From NCBI RefSeq assembly GCF_020687505.1, contig NZ_JAJEQT010000006.1: a stretch of 64,000 bases of DNA; one strand, given 5' to 3'. Within the stretch, counting starts at the first letter, position 1, and each line of letters starts with the position of its first letter. The DNA is from Coprococcus_C hominis (GTDB taxonomy: Bacteria > Bacillota > Clostridia > Lachnospirales > Lachnospiraceae). Below the pieces are notes generated by a model. The model did not search any database, was not told the origin of the DNA, and saw nothing but the letters and a program-made list of their open reading frames with translations. Both the position numbers and the translations under genes were made by a program. This document shows positions 8,636 through 17,581 of this stretch, one piece after another.

Positions 8636-9526
8636 ATGGTAAATAATGATTCAATGGATATGATACTTGCGAAAGCGCAGACACTGATCGAGGCGCTTCC
8701 TTACATACAGAAATTCAACGGCAAGCGTGTCGTTGTCAAATACGGTGGAAGTGCAATGGTTGATGAGAACTTAAAATACAATGTCATCAAGGATGTTGCC
8801 CTGCTGAAGTTGATCGGTATGGAGCCGATCATTGTACATGGCGGCGGCAAGGAGATCAGCGCATGGTTAAAGAAAATCGGTAAAGAATCCGAGTTCGTAA
8901 ATGGTCTGCGTGTGACTGACGAGGAGACACTCGATGTCGCAGAGATGGTACTTTCCAAGGTCAACAAGAGCCTGGTATCTATGATGCAGAAGCTTGGATT
9001 AAAAGCAGTTGGTATCAGCGGTAAGGATTCCGGACTTCTGAAGGTACAGAAGAAGCTTTCCGGCGGCAAGGATATCGGCTATGTCGGAGAGGTTGTATCC
9101 GCAGATCCTACGATTATTGACACACTGATTGCAAATGATTTCATCCCGGTTATCGCTCCGATTGGTATTGGCATCGACGATTATCATGGCTATAACATCA
9201 ATGCAGATGATGCAGCATGTGCGATCGCAACAGCCATCAACGCAGAGAAGCTTGTATTCCTGACCGATATCGAAGGTGTATTCGTAGATCCAACGGACAA
9301 GACAACTTTGATTTCCGAGATGGATATTAACGAAGCACAGGAATTTATCGACAGCGGCGTTGTCGGCGGCGGTATGCTTCCAAAGCTTACAAACTGTATC
9401 GAGGCAATGAAGAACGGTGTTGCACGTGTCCATATGCTCGATGGTCGTGTAGAGCATTGCCTGCTTCTGGAGTTCTTTACGGAAAAGGGTATTGGTACCG
9501 CGATTTTGAAGGAGCCATTATTCTAA
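8636..9526 (+). CDS. argB: Acetylglutamate kinase
   Basis: Phosphorylates N-acetylglutamate with ATP, usually the arginine-feedback step of the pathway. A 296-residue amino-acid kinase fold protein with VVKYGGSAM near the N-terminus, IVHGGGKEIS for substrate binding and a Gly-rich VVGGGMLPKL near the C-terminus. The start at 8636 (MVNNDS) is set by GGAGGA seven bases upstream; two earlier in-frame ATGs at 8615 and 8621 lack a site. An N-terminal extension helix (about 25 residues before the kinase core) is present, which in hexameric enzymes goes with arginine inhibition. It is the last gene of the operon; argD and argF are not in the window. Confidence 0.96.
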   Translation: MVNNDSMDMILAKAQTLIEALPYIQKFNGKRVVVKYGGSAMVDENLKYNVIKDVALLKLIGMEPIIVHGGGKEISAWLKKIGKESEFVNGLRVTDEETLDVAEMVLSKVNKSLVSMMQKLGLKAVGISGKDSGLLKVQKKLSGGKDIGYVGEVVSADPTIIDTLIANDFIPVIAPIGIGIDDYHGYNINADDAACAIATAINAEKLVFLTDIEGVFVDPTDKTTLISEMDINEAQEFIDSGVVGGGMLPKLTNCIEAMKNGVARVHMLDGRVEHCLLLEFFTEKGIGTAILKEPLF

Positions 9527-9557
9527 GTTGTCCGAATGAAAATGAAATAATTAACAC

Positions 9558-9599
9558 AAACTACCTCTATATACATTTTGTCTATGGAGGTAGTTTTTT
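9558..9599 (+). terminator. Terminator after argB that contains the next gene's Shine-Dalgarno
   Basis: A 14-bp stem runs from AAACTACCTCTATA (9558-9571) to TATGGAGGTAGTTT (9583-9596), followed by a T-run to 9599. The GGAGG at 9586-9590 is the ribosome binding site for the ATG at 9600, so the stem that ends argB transcription also hides the start signal of the next gene. Confidence 0.85.
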
Positions 9600-10040
9600 A
9601 TGTGGGGAATAATAGTCGCATTGATATCCGGTGCATTGATGAGTGTACAGGGTGTATTTAATACAGGCGTGACAAAGCAGACGTCTACGTGGCTTGCGTC
9701 TGCGTGGGTGGCATTTTCCGGATTTGTTGTTGCGATTGCCCTGTGGGCGATCTTTGAGCGGAATCATGCAGGGATATTCTCGCTTGCGCAGGTCGATCAC
9801 AAATATATGCTGTTAGGCGGTGTGATCGGTGCCTTTATTACATGGACCGTCATTACAGCGATGGCAGGATTGGGACCGGCGAAGGCAGTGCTGCTGATTG
9901 TGATTTCGCAGCTATTGATTGCATACCTGATTGAGCTTTTTGGCTGGTTCGGTGTCGAGAAAGCAGATTTTCAGTGGACGAAGCTGGTTGGTATCGTTGT
10001 GTCCGTAGTGGGATTTATCATTTTTCAGTGGGAGAAGTAA
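9600..10040 (+). CDS. YdcZ/DUF606-type small membrane transporter
   Basis: A 146-residue, very hydrophobic protein with about five membrane segments, matching the DMT-superfamily DUF606 (YdcZ) group in length and in the opening pattern ALISGALMSVQGVFN and the later GPAKAVLLIVISQLL. Members of this family are thought to be small-molecule exporters or permeases, usually acting as dimers or paired genes. Here it is alone and the substrate is unknown. Its ribosome binding site is buried in the terminator stem of argB, so it may be expressed at low level by read-through, when ribosomes or a ligand open the stem. Confidence 0.8.
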   Translation: MWGIIVALISGALMSVQGVFNTGVTKQTSTWLASAWVAFSGFVVAIALWAIFERNHAGIFSLAQVDHKYMLLGGVIGAFITWTVITAMAGLGPAKAVLLIVISQLLIAYLIELFGWFGVEKADFQWTKLVGIVVSVVGFIIFQWEK

Positions 10041-10063
10041 CTTTTTTTCGTGAAATCCGCCTA

Positions 10064-10092
10064 TTGTAATTCCGTGGGAAGTTCTGTACAAT
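10064..10092 (+). promoter_or_regulatory. comEA promoter
   Basis: TTGTAA, 17-base spacer, TACAAT, ending 63 bases before the chosen comEA start codon. Confidence 0.55.
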
Positions 10093-10155
10093 GGGTGTAT
10101 GTCTTGAATATGCAATATGGAATACCAGACTTTTTTAGAAGGGAGCTATTTCATT

Positions 10156-10830
10156 TTGCAGTACATAAAATTTATAATTGCTGGCTGTGTGTTGGCAGTG
10201 GCTTTGTGTGGCTGTGGCAGACAGGTAAAGCTGCTTACGAGTGAGACACAGACAGAAACGCAGATGATGGATGACGCTGGTGGAGAAGAAACAGTGGTTT
10301 CATCGGCAGAGGCGTTTGCAACGACGACAACCGAAGCGGAAACACCGGAGCAGGAGCAGTCAGACGATGTGGCTGTGTATGTGTGTGGTGCGGTACGACA
10401 GCCGGGTGTCTATTATGTTGCAGGTTCTGCAATCAGAGAGACAGCGGTTCAAATGGCAGGTGGATTTACGGACGATGCGGATGTTACCTATGTGAATCTG
10501 GCGCAGACCGTTGTGGCGGGAGAACAGATCTACATTCCGACGATGGAGGAGACAAACGGGATTTCCTTATCAGGTCGGGAGACAGATGGGACATCGGCGC
10601 AGGATGCACCAGCCGGTACAAATGTGGAAATGGACGGGAAGATCAACATCAATACCGCCGGAAAAGACGCACTGATGACATTGCCGGGAATTGGCGAGAG
10701 CAAAGCGGATGCGATTATCGCATATCGGGAAGCCCAGGGGAAATTTCAGAACACGGAGGAGCTTATGAATATCCGTGGAATCAAAGAGGGCATATATAAT
10801 AAAATCAAGGACTTAATTATTGTGGGATGA
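10156..10830 (+). CDS. comEA: ComEA-type DNA-binding competence lipoprotein
   Basis: Binds incoming double-stranded DNA outside the membrane and hands it to the ComEC channel. TTG 10156 is preferred as start (AAGGGAG ten bases upstream); ATG 10117 in the same frame has no binding site. The protein opens with a signal segment ending in a lipobox-like ALCGC, then an acidic Thr/Glu-rich linker, an SLBB domain (VYVCGAVRQPGVY ... YIPT) and a C-terminal helix-hairpin-helix pair (INTAGKDALMTLPGIGESKA, then LMNIRGIKEG). Length about 224 residues. Lipid anchoring at the LCGC motif is inferred. comEC lies 4 kb downstream, separated by regulators and the inverted add gene. Confidence 0.88.
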   Translation: MQYIKFIIAGCVLAVALCGCGRQVKLLTSETQTETQMMDDAGGEETVVSSAEAFATTTTEAETPEQEQSDDVAVYVCGAVRQPGVYYVAGSAIRETAVQMAGGFTDDADVTYVNLAQTVVAGEQIYIPTMEETNGISLSGRETDGTSAQDAPAGTNVEMDGKININTAGKDALMTLPGIGESKADAIIAYREAQGKFQNTEELMNIRGIKEGIYNKIKDLIIVG

Positions 10831-10840
10831 GGTGTATAGA

Positions 10841-11527
10841 ATGAAGAAAATTTTGGTGGTAGATGATGAAAAGTCAATCGTAAAGGGTATCAAGTTCAGC
10901 TTAGAGCAGGACGATATGAAAGTCGAAGTTGCTTACGATGGTGAAACCGCACTGGAGCTTGCAAAGGCAAATCATTACGATATGATTTTACTGGACATCA
11001 TGCTGCCGGGATTTAGCGGACTGGAAGTGTGTCAGATGATCCGCGAGTTTTCGGATGTGCCAATCATTATGCTGACAGCTAAGGGCGATGATATGGACAA
11101 GATACTGGGACTGGAATATGGCGCAGACGATTACATAACAAAGCCGTTTAATATATTGGAAGTAAAGGCGAGAATCAAGGCGATTTTCCGTCGGAATAAC
11201 CGGAATGTGCCGGAACAGGAAAATCAGAAGGTGATTGAGACAAAGGGACTGAAGATTGATGTGGACAGCCGCCGGGTATATATCGATGACAAGGAAGTCA
11301 ACCTGACAGCCAAGGAGTTTGAACTTGTATATCTGCTGGTATCAAACCCGAACAAGGTATATTCCAGAGAGCAGTTGCTCAAAACTATCTGGGGACCATC
11401 TTATCCGGGCGATGCCAGAACCGTGGATGTGCATGTGCGTCGACTTCGTGAGAAGATTGAGGCAACACCAGCCGATCCAAAATACATTCATACAAAATGG
11501 GGCGTGGGATATTATTTCCACGAGTAA
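10841..11527 (+). CDS. OmpR-family response regulator
   Basis: A 228-residue cytosolic DNA-binding regulator. The receiver domain begins MKKILVVDDEKS, has its phosphoacceptor at D52 in LLDIMLPG, a conserved Thr in MLTAK and Lys in TKPF. The winged-helix domain follows (LTAKEFELVYLL, RTVDVHVRRLREK, WGVGYYF). ATG 10841 follows comEA by 10 bases with ATGAGGTG upstream; an earlier in-frame ATG lies within comEA. It resembles WalR/PhoP-type regulators. Its probable kinase is encoded at 12652, on the same strand but beyond the inverted adenosine deaminase gene. Confidence 0.92.
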   Translation: MKKILVVDDEKSIVKGIKFSLEQDDMKVEVAYDGETALELAKANHYDMILLDIMLPGFSGLEVCQMIREFSDVPIIMLTAKGDDMDKILGLEYGADDYITKPFNILEVKARIKAIFRRNNRNVPEQENQKVIETKGLKIDVDSRRVYIDDKEVNLTAKEFELVYLLVSNPNKVYSREQLLKTIWGPSYPGDARTVDVHVRRLREKIEATPADPKYIHTKWGVGYYFHE

Positions 11528-11551
11528 TCTGTACACAGCGAAAAAAGTTCG

Positions 11552-12523
11552 CTATGGCAGAAGATACAGTAATTGATGCTTGACAGAGTCAGAGGCAAAG
11601 GAGATTTCCACACTGTTTTTATACAGTGTCCGGAGATCTTCTTTTTCTATGTGGAGCTTTTCAAGGGCAAAGGTATATTCGTCAGTCAGCGTTGTGTGGC
11701 TCACGGTACGATTGTCGGTGTTGATTGTTGCAAGCAGTCCAAAATCCAGAAACGCATGGAGTGGATACGCGTCCAGTTCAGTCGCTGCTTTTGTCTGGAA
11801 ATTCGAGGTTGGACAAAGCTCAAAACCGATGTGTGCGTTGCGACAGGCTTCCAGCAGAGCAGGATCTTTGATGGCTGCAATGCCATGTCCGATCCGGCGT
11901 GCTCCATATTGGAGGGCGAGCGCGACATTTCTGGCACTGCCACATTCGCCGGAATGAATTGTGACAGGCACCTCCATTCGCCTTGCTTCCTCGAACAGCG
12001 CTTCAAATTCTTCGTTTGGATGTCCGGCTTCATCACCGGCAAGGTCTAACGCACAGACGCCATTTCCTAAGAATTCTCTGGCACAGCGGACAACCAGATG
12101 ATTTTGCTGTGGGGAGTGATGGCGCATCGCACATAAGATCAGATTGGTGAATACTCCATACCGGTCAAATGCTTTCTGGCATCCATAGACAGCCGCCTGC
12201 ACGACATTTTCCAGATCCAGGTGACTGTTGACGCTCAGCATAGGTGCAAACCGGATTTCCATATAGCGGACATTTTCTGCGGCTGCCTGTCGCACGACAT
12301 CAACGACGGCATCCCGGATATGCTCTTTTTCCTGCAGTGCGGATACCGGAAGGTCAAAGCAGGTCAGATATTCGGCAAGTGACTGACAGTTGGCAGGTGC
12401 CTGTATTGTATGCATGTCCAGTGTCGAAAGCTGTAAGGTCTGCATCAGGAATTCTTTGCTCAAAGAACCATCCAGATGGCAGTGCAGTTCGACCTTTGGC
12501 ATGGAAACAGGATCAAAATTCAT
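11552..12523 (-). CDS. add: Adenosine deaminase
   Basis: Deaminates adenosine (and deoxyadenosine) to inosine in purine salvage, a zinc enzyme of the amidohydrolase fold. A 323-residue protein: zinc ligands HCHLDGS near residue 15, a third His and the catalytic Glu in HSGECGSARN, RIGHGIA, and the last zinc Asp in INTDNR. The start at 12523 (MNFDPV) is set by AAAGGGGGAT; a longer frame to 12583 overlaps the promoter. It is transcribed against all its neighbours, between a response regulator and its likely kinase, with its own promoter. Sampled bases 12181-12300 count 63 G+C of 120, richer than much of the flanking kinase gene, compatible with later insertion. Confidence 0.93.
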   Translation of the reverse strand: MNFDPVSMPKVELHCHLDGSLSKEFLMQTLQLSTLDMHTIQAPANCQSLAEYLTCFDLPVSALQEKEHIRDAVVDVVRQAAAENVRYMEIRFAPMLSVNSHLDLENVVQAAVYGCQKAFDRYGVFTNLILCAMRHHSPQQNHLVVRCAREFLGNGVCALDLAGDEAGHPNEEFEALFEEARRMEVPVTIHSGECGSARNVALALQYGARRIGHGIAAIKDPALLEACRNAHIGFELCPTSNFQTKAATELDAYPLHAFLDFGLLATINTDNRTVSHTTLTDEYTFALEKLHIEKEDLRTLYKNSVEISFASDSVKHQLLYLLP

Positions 12524-12554
12524 AAGTGTATCCCCCTTTCGGTGTTGTACTTGT

Positions 12555-12583
12555 ATCATAGCAATTTCGCATGGATTGTACAA
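12555..12583 (-). promoter_or_regulatory. add promoter
   Basis: On the minus strand: TTGTAC, 17-base spacer, TATGAT. Its -35 box lies only five bases from the -35 box of the divergent kinase promoter, so the two could compete or share a regulator. Confidence 0.65.
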
Positions 12584-12588
12584 GTGCC

Positions 12589-12617
12589 TTGAAGCAAAAC
12601 GGACGGTGTGATATAGT
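12589..12617 (+). promoter_or_regulatory. Promoter of the histidine kinase-comEC operon
   Basis: TTGAAG (12589-12594), 17-base spacer, TATAGT (12612-12617), ending 34 bases before the kinase start. Confidence 0.6.
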
Positions 12618-12651
12618 AGTGGTATTCTGGAAAAGGACGGAATGAAACAAC

Positions 12652-14178
12652 GTGAAAGACGAAATAAAAGAAGAAAAAAAGGATGAAAAATTAGAACGTA
12701 AAAAGCTGAAACGCCGGGAACGGGCGGAGAAGCGCCAGCATAAACATATGGGCATCAGCCTCCGATGGTTTGTGACGTTTCTGATCATCGTGCTGTGTGC
12801 AGGGATTATGCTTGTGTATTCGCTGATGTCAAGCCGTCTGTATGTGCAGCGATATCAGGAACAGCTTGAAAAAAATGTGATGGCGCAGGCGGAATATCTG
12901 AAGAATAATCTGCTTGAGAATCATATGACGCTCGATGACCCACAGGATTTAAATCTTCGTATCGAAGGTGTCGCAACGACTTTTTACGGCAGGGTGCTTG
13001 TGATAAACCGGGAGTACCGGGTGATCAAGGATACTTATGGAAACCATGAAAATGCACAGATTGTAAATCCGGATATTATGGCTGTAATGCGCGGACAGGC
13101 GAGTGAGAAGATATCGAAGAAGGATGGATATCTTGAATATATCACAGCTGTGAAGCAGGAACAGGATGTACAGGGCGTGCTTGTGATTCAGGCATCGACG
13201 GACAGCCTGAAGGTAATTGAACGCCGGGTAGAACGACGAAACTGGTTGTCATTTGCACTTATCATGGCAATCTGCATTGGTGCAGCATGGGCAATCGGCA
13301 ATGCAAGCTCACGTGGGATCAAGCGTATCAATCAGCAGATGGAAATCGCGGGAGAAGGACAGCTGGAGACACAGATTCCAGTGCGTGGATTCAAGGAGTT
13401 TAAACAGCTGACGGAACGTTACAATGCGACGATATCCAAGCTGATGGTCATTGACTCCACACGACAGGAGTTTGTATCGAATGTGTCACATGAATTAAAG
13501 ACGCCGATCACGTCGATGAAGGTGTTGGCAGATTCTCTGATACAGAACGAATCTGCGGATCTTGCAATGTACAAGGAATTTATGACTGATATCGTGGATG
13601 AGATTGACAGAGAAAGTAAAATTATTACCGATCTGCTGACACTTGTAAAAATGGATAAAAAATCAGCCGCGATGAATATCGAGGAGATAAAGATCAATGA
13701 TCTGTTGGAGGTGATCCTGAAGCGCGTAACGCCAATCGCCAAAAGCCGTGGAATCCAGATTACTTACGAGAGCTACCGTGATGTGACGGCATGGGTGGAT
13801 GAGGTCAAACTGAGTCTGGCTCTGACGAATATTATAGAGAATGCGGTGAAGTACAATGTTGACAATGGCTGGGTGAAAGTGACGCTCAATGCAGACCACC
13901 GCAACTTCTATGTGAAGGTTGCAGATTCCGGTGTTGGAATCCCGGATGACTGCAAGGAGCATGTATTTGAACGTTTCTACCGGGTAGATAAAGCGCGAAG
14001 CCGGGATACCGGTGGTACAGGACTTGGACTTGCTATCACGAAAAGCGTCATTCAGATGCACAAGGGTTCAATCAAATTGTACAGCGAGTCTGGAGAGGGC
14101 ACTACATTTACCATTCGCATTCCGATGAAATCGGATGCCTCCGTGGATACAGCACGAAAGGAGGGCGATGCAGAATGA
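12652..14178 (+). CDS. Sensor histidine kinase with HAMP domain
   Basis: A 508-residue membrane kinase. A charged Lys/Glu-rich head (residues 1-35) precedes the first membrane helix (about 38-60). An extracellular sensor domain follows to about 190, then the second helix, a HAMP linker, the dimerisation domain with the phosphorylated H280 in VSHELKTP, and an ATPase domain with N-box NIIENAVKYN and G-boxes VADSGVGIPD and GGTGLGLAI. Start is GTG 12652 with a rather distant AAGGA, so a different start is possible. It overlaps the GerMN gene by ATGA. The likely partner is the OmpR-type regulator at 10841. The signal sensed is unknown. Confidence 0.9.
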   Translation: MKDEIKEEKKDEKLERKKLKRRERAEKRQHKHMGISLRWFVTFLIIVLCAGIMLVYSLMSSRLYVQRYQEQLEKNVMAQAEYLKNNLLENHMTLDDPQDLNLRIEGVATTFYGRVLVINREYRVIKDTYGNHENAQIVNPDIMAVMRGQASEKISKKDGYLEYITAVKQEQDVQGVLVIQASTDSLKVIERRVERRNWLSFALIMAICIGAAWAIGNASSRGIKRINQQMEIAGEGQLETQIPVRGFKEFKQLTERYNATISKLMVIDSTRQEFVSNVSHELKTPITSMKVLADSLIQNESADLAMYKEFMTDIVDEIDRESKIITDLLTLVKMDKKSAAMNIEEIKINDLLEVILKRVTPIAKSRGIQITYESYRDVTAWVDEVKLSLALTNIIENAVKYNVDNGWVKVTLNADHRNFYVKVADSGVGIPDDCKEHVFERFYRVDKARSRDTGGTGLGLAITKSVIQMHKGSIKLYSESGEGTTFTIRIPMKSDASVDTARKEGDAE

Positions 14179-15053
14179 GAAAGAAGTATTGGAAAACCGG
14201 ATGCGTGATCGCGACACTGCTTTGCCTGACAGCCTGTGGGAAAGCACAGACTGGAGAGATTACACCGCTTGCAGATAATATGATTCATCTGTATCTGGCA
14301 GAGGATAACACAGTTGTGCGTGCCGATGCAGATTACCAGTTGAAAACACCGGATGCAATCGCATCCTGCGTGGAGGATGCAATGACGGCACTCACAGCAA
14401 TGGAAACATCGAAGATCGAAGCTTACAGTTATATGATGGGCGAGGATAACAGTTTGCAGATGGATATCACACTTGTGGAAGGCAGTTACGAGCAGGAAGA
14501 TATATTGCTGATCATGGCAGCCACAACGAAGACATTGTTCCAGATGGATGATATTTCCAGCATTGCACTGACCGTAAAGGGGCATGACGAAAAAGTGTAT
14601 GCAGAGCAGTTGTTCCTGCGGGATTCTGTTTATTATTATGGTACCGACGAACTGAGTCTGGCAGAGGAATCAATTACCATGTATGCACCAAATGCGCAGG
14701 GAACTGCACTGGAATCCTATGGAATCAAAGTGCAGTCGGAGCCACAGACGTCCGATCAGGAGTATATCGTGCGGGAGCTGGTACAGAAAAAAGTGCTTTC
14801 GCCAGACACAAAGGTGAACCAGGTGTCGGTTCATGATTCGGTCTGCTATCTGGATCTGTCAGAGGAATTTACAAATGCCGTGGGAACGATTTCACCAGAG
14901 CTTGCGTTGTATGCAGTCGTGAATTCGGTAATTGCACAGACAGACGTGGATACGGTACAGATTCTGATTGATGGAAAAATCGTGCCAATGTACCGGAATG
15001 TGGTTGCAATAGACAAACCATTACCATTTAATGCAAATGTAGTACAAGAATAA
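14175..15053 (+). CDS. GerMN-domain lipoprotein
   Basis: A 292-residue exported lipoprotein: signal segment ending in the lipobox LTAC (Cys near residue 21), then a large extracytoplasmic part. The C-terminal ~110 residues have the GerMN pattern (LVQKKVLSPDTKVNQVSV ... YLDLSEEF ... LALYAVVNSV ... VQILIDGK) known from the spore protein GerM and from the LpqB lipoprotein that partners the MtrB kinase in actinobacteria. Its 4-base overlap with the histidine kinase suggests an analogous accessory role to that kinase (inference). The N-terminal half is less well conserved and unassigned. Confidence 0.8.
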   Translation: MRKKYWKTGCVIATLLCLTACGKAQTGEITPLADNMIHLYLAEDNTVVRADADYQLKTPDAIASCVEDAMTALTAMETSKIEAYSYMMGEDNSLQMDITLVEGSYEQEDILLIMAATTKTLFQMDDISSIALTVKGHDEKVYAEQLFLRDSVYYYGTDELSLAEESITMYAPNAQGTALESYGIKVQSEPQTSDQEYIVRELVQKKVLSPDTKVNQVSVHDSVCYLDLSEEFTNAVGTISPELALYAVVNSVIAQTDVDTVQILIDGKIVPMYRNVVAIDKPLPFNANVVQE

Positions 15054-15070
15054 AAGAATATAGGAGACGT

Positions 15071-17485
15071 ATGAAACGACCAGTATTTTGTGTGGCTTTG
15101 GCGTATGCACTTGGAGAGGTGATTGGCCTGTACACAAGAACGGTGGGCGAGATAGGCATAGTGAGTGCTATGCTTGTTTGCGTTGGGATTTTCGTGCGGA
15201 AGAAAAAACAGGGAAAAAGCGCATGCGTGCTGGGACTGGGAGTCGGTCTTGGAATGCTTGGCGCTTTTTTGCGTATTCCGCAGGATCTACGGGAAAAGCC
15301 GGATATCCGGCAGGAAAACGGTTACGATATTATAACCTATGCAACGGGAGGGGAGACGCAGGGGCAGCCTGTCATCTGTGCCGGGATTCTGACTGACCGG
15401 CAGGGAGAAACATGGACGATGCGGGTACTGGACGGAGCTGACGTGCATGGAGATATTCAGCTCCGTGGTGTGGAAGGGGAACACACGATTGCGGAGATTG
15501 TACAGGTAACAGGTACTTATGATACATTTGAGCATGTGAGAAATCCGGGTGGGTTCCAGTCACGCAGCTATTATCTTGCCCGGAATATCAGCGGATATTA
15601 TTATGCACCGCAGGTGACGACGATCACCGTTAATCAGCGGGAAATACTTGGGCTGCCTAGATATTTGTATTATCAGGGAAAACGTATATTATATGAATTG
15701 CGTATACGGGCAGACTGCCAGATTGCAAAGCTTCTTCCAGAAGAACAGGCGTCGCTTGTGTCTGGAATCCTGCTTGGAGAAAAATCAAGGATAGATGCAG
15801 AACTCAAGACATTATATCAGATGGGCGGGATTGCGCATATTCTGGCGATATCAGGACTTCATATTTCCCTGCTTGGAGGACTGCTCTTTCGACTGATGCG
15901 GCGGGCTCGTGTGCCGATTCCGGTAGCAGGAATTATCACGATAGCAGGACTTTTGTTGTACGGCATGATGACCGGAATGAGTCTGGCAACGATGCGTGCG
16001 ATCTGGATGATGGTGATTTTTCTTGTGGCGCAGATGTTCGGGAAATCCTATGATATGCCGACTGCGATGGGAGTTGCCTTGTTCTTTATGCTTCTATGCA
16101 ACCCGGTTCGCATCTTAGATGCCGGGATGCAGTTAAGCTATATGGCGATTGCGGGGGTATCACTTGGAAACTATGGGATGAAGCGCTTGCATAAAAAAAC
16201 TGGATTTCGGCGGTTTCAGAAACGATATCCGCTTCGGTTCCGTGTGGTGCAGAGCCTGTTTTATTCTGTAACATTGCAGGGGATGATGCTTCTTGTGGTG
16301 GCAAAAACCTATTACGAGATACCAGTCTATGCAGGATTGCTGAATCTGATCGTTGTACCGGGGATGACGGTTGTGGTAGCAGGAAGCTGGTTCGGCTTGC
16401 TTGTATCCATTGGCACGATTTCGCTTGGCAGGTTCGTCATGCTGCCGGTTGGGTGGATGTTACAGGGATATACATGGCTTTGCGAAAGGACACTGGAACT
16501 GCCGTGGAATACACTTGTTACAGGAGAGATACGAGGCTGGCAGATTGGCATGTGGTATGGCGGGATTGCATGCACGCTGGTATTGCTTCGCACAAAAACA
16601 AGAAATAAGCTGCGGGACTTTGTATATAAACATACCGGCAGGTTCTGGCGTAAAAGAGAGGTCGTGCGCTACACTGTATGCACGATCCTTATAAGTATGC
16701 TGTTACAGGGGGCAGGACAGGCGTTATGCGTGTGGCAGCAACGCACAGAAGCAATCTATTTCTTGGATGTTGGACAAGGCGATGGAATCCTGATACGATC
16801 CCCGGACGGAAGAAATATCGTGATTGACGGCGGCTCGACGTCACAGTCAAAATGTGGGACATACACACTGCTTCCGGCGCTGCGATCGCAAGGCATGACG
16901 GAGATTGACTGTTGGTTTGTGACACATACCGATGAGGATCATATCAGTGGATTAAAAGAACTTTTATTGCAGGGAAAACTGACGCAGATCAAGGTGCGGA
17001 CGGTTGTCTTTTCCGCCTATGTGTTTCAGGATGCGGCATTGGCAGAGTTAGAAGCAGTGATTCGGGCTGCCGGAATCACAATCGTGTGGATGAGGGAGGG
17101 CGACGTGATCGGCGATGATACATTTACGCTTACCTGCCTGCATCCAACTGCAGAATATCGTGCAAAGGATAAGAATGCAGCGAGTCTGGCACTGGCATAT
17201 CATTCTGATACATTTGACATGTTATTTACTGGAGACATGGATGCAGATGCCGTCGCAGATATGGATATACAACAGGATTATGATTGCATCAAGCTTCCGC
17301 ATCATGGCTCGAAGTACTCGTATGTGGAGGGGGTCTATGCGCATGCGGACTATGGTTTGATTTCCTGTGGATACAATAACCGTTATGGACATCCACACAC
17401 GGAAGTGCTACAAGGGTTAGCGCAGGAAGGGACGAAGGTACTTCGGACGGATGAGATGGGCGCAGTTGTTTTTCGGGGGAGATAA
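15071..17485 (+). CDS. comEC: ComEC/Rec2 DNA internalisation channel
   Basis: Carries single-stranded DNA across the cytoplasmic membrane during transformation. An 804-residue protein with the three expected parts: N-terminal membrane helices and an OB-like DUF4131 domain (to about 200), the competence membrane domain (about 220-500, with GILLGEKSRI and ILAISGLHISLLGGLLFRL), and a C-terminal metallo-beta-lactamase-like nuclease domain (from about 560, with FLDVGQGDG, H619-T-D621-E-D623-H624, and KLPHHGSKYS). Starts after TAGGAG. All landmarks are intact, and with comEA nearby they suggest a potential for natural competence, but pilus genes are not in the window. Confidence 0.93.
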   Translation: MKRPVFCVALAYALGEVIGLYTRTVGEIGIVSAMLVCVGIFVRKKKQGKSACVLGLGVGLGMLGAFLRIPQDLREKPDIRQENGYDIITYATGGETQGQPVICAGILTDRQGETWTMRVLDGADVHGDIQLRGVEGEHTIAEIVQVTGTYDTFEHVRNPGGFQSRSYYLARNISGYYYAPQVTTITVNQREILGLPRYLYYQGKRILYELRIRADCQIAKLLPEEQASLVSGILLGEKSRIDAELKTLYQMGGIAHILAISGLHISLLGGLLFRLMRRARVPIPVAGIITIAGLLLYGMMTGMSLATMRAIWMMVIFLVAQMFGKSYDMPTAMGVALFFMLLCNPVRILDAGMQLSYMAIAGVSLGNYGMKRLHKKTGFRRFQKRYPLRFRVVQSLFYSVTLQGMMLLVVAKTYYEIPVYAGLLNLIVVPGMTVVVAGSWFGLLVSIGTISLGRFVMLPVGWMLQGYTWLCERTLELPWNTLVTGEIRGWQIGMWYGGIACTLVLLRTKTRNKLRDFVYKHTGRFWRKREVVRYTVCTILISMLLQGAGQALCVWQQRTEAIYFLDVGQGDGILIRSPDGRNIVIDGGSTSQSKCGTYTLLPALRSQGMTEIDCWFVTHTDEDHISGLKELLLQGKLTQIKVRTVVFSAYVFQDAALAELEAVIRAAGITIVWMREGDVIGDDTFTLTCLHPTAEYRAKDKNAASLALAYHSDTFDMLFTGDMDADAVADMDIQQDYDCIKLPHHGSKYSYVEGVYAHADYGLISCGYNNRYGHPHTEVLQGLAQEGTKVLRTDEMGAVVFRGR

Positions 17486-17552
17486 AAAGCTTGGAGGATA
17501 CAATAATATTTAATAGGGACGAAGTGGTAATGAAATAGATTGTGTCAGAAAA

Positions 17553-17581
17553 TTGATAGAAGAAGAAAGGTGTGATACAAT
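17553..17581 (+). promoter_or_regulatory. holA promoter
   Basis: TTGATA, 17-base spacer, TACAAT in the 187-base gap between comEC and holA. The rest of the gap holds a weak hairpin (TCGTTG-AAAA-CAACGA, about 17586-17601) in the leader and nothing else recognisable. Confidence 0.6.

Noticed and set aside
8085..8684. Long antisense frame on the minus strand across argJ
   Set aside because: It is the mirror of the strong argJ coding frame, with unlikely composition (Cys/His rich) and no binding site.
11537..11553. AGCGAA/TTCGCT hairpin as terminator between the response regulator and add
   Set aside because: The stem has only six pairs and no T-run follows on either strand.
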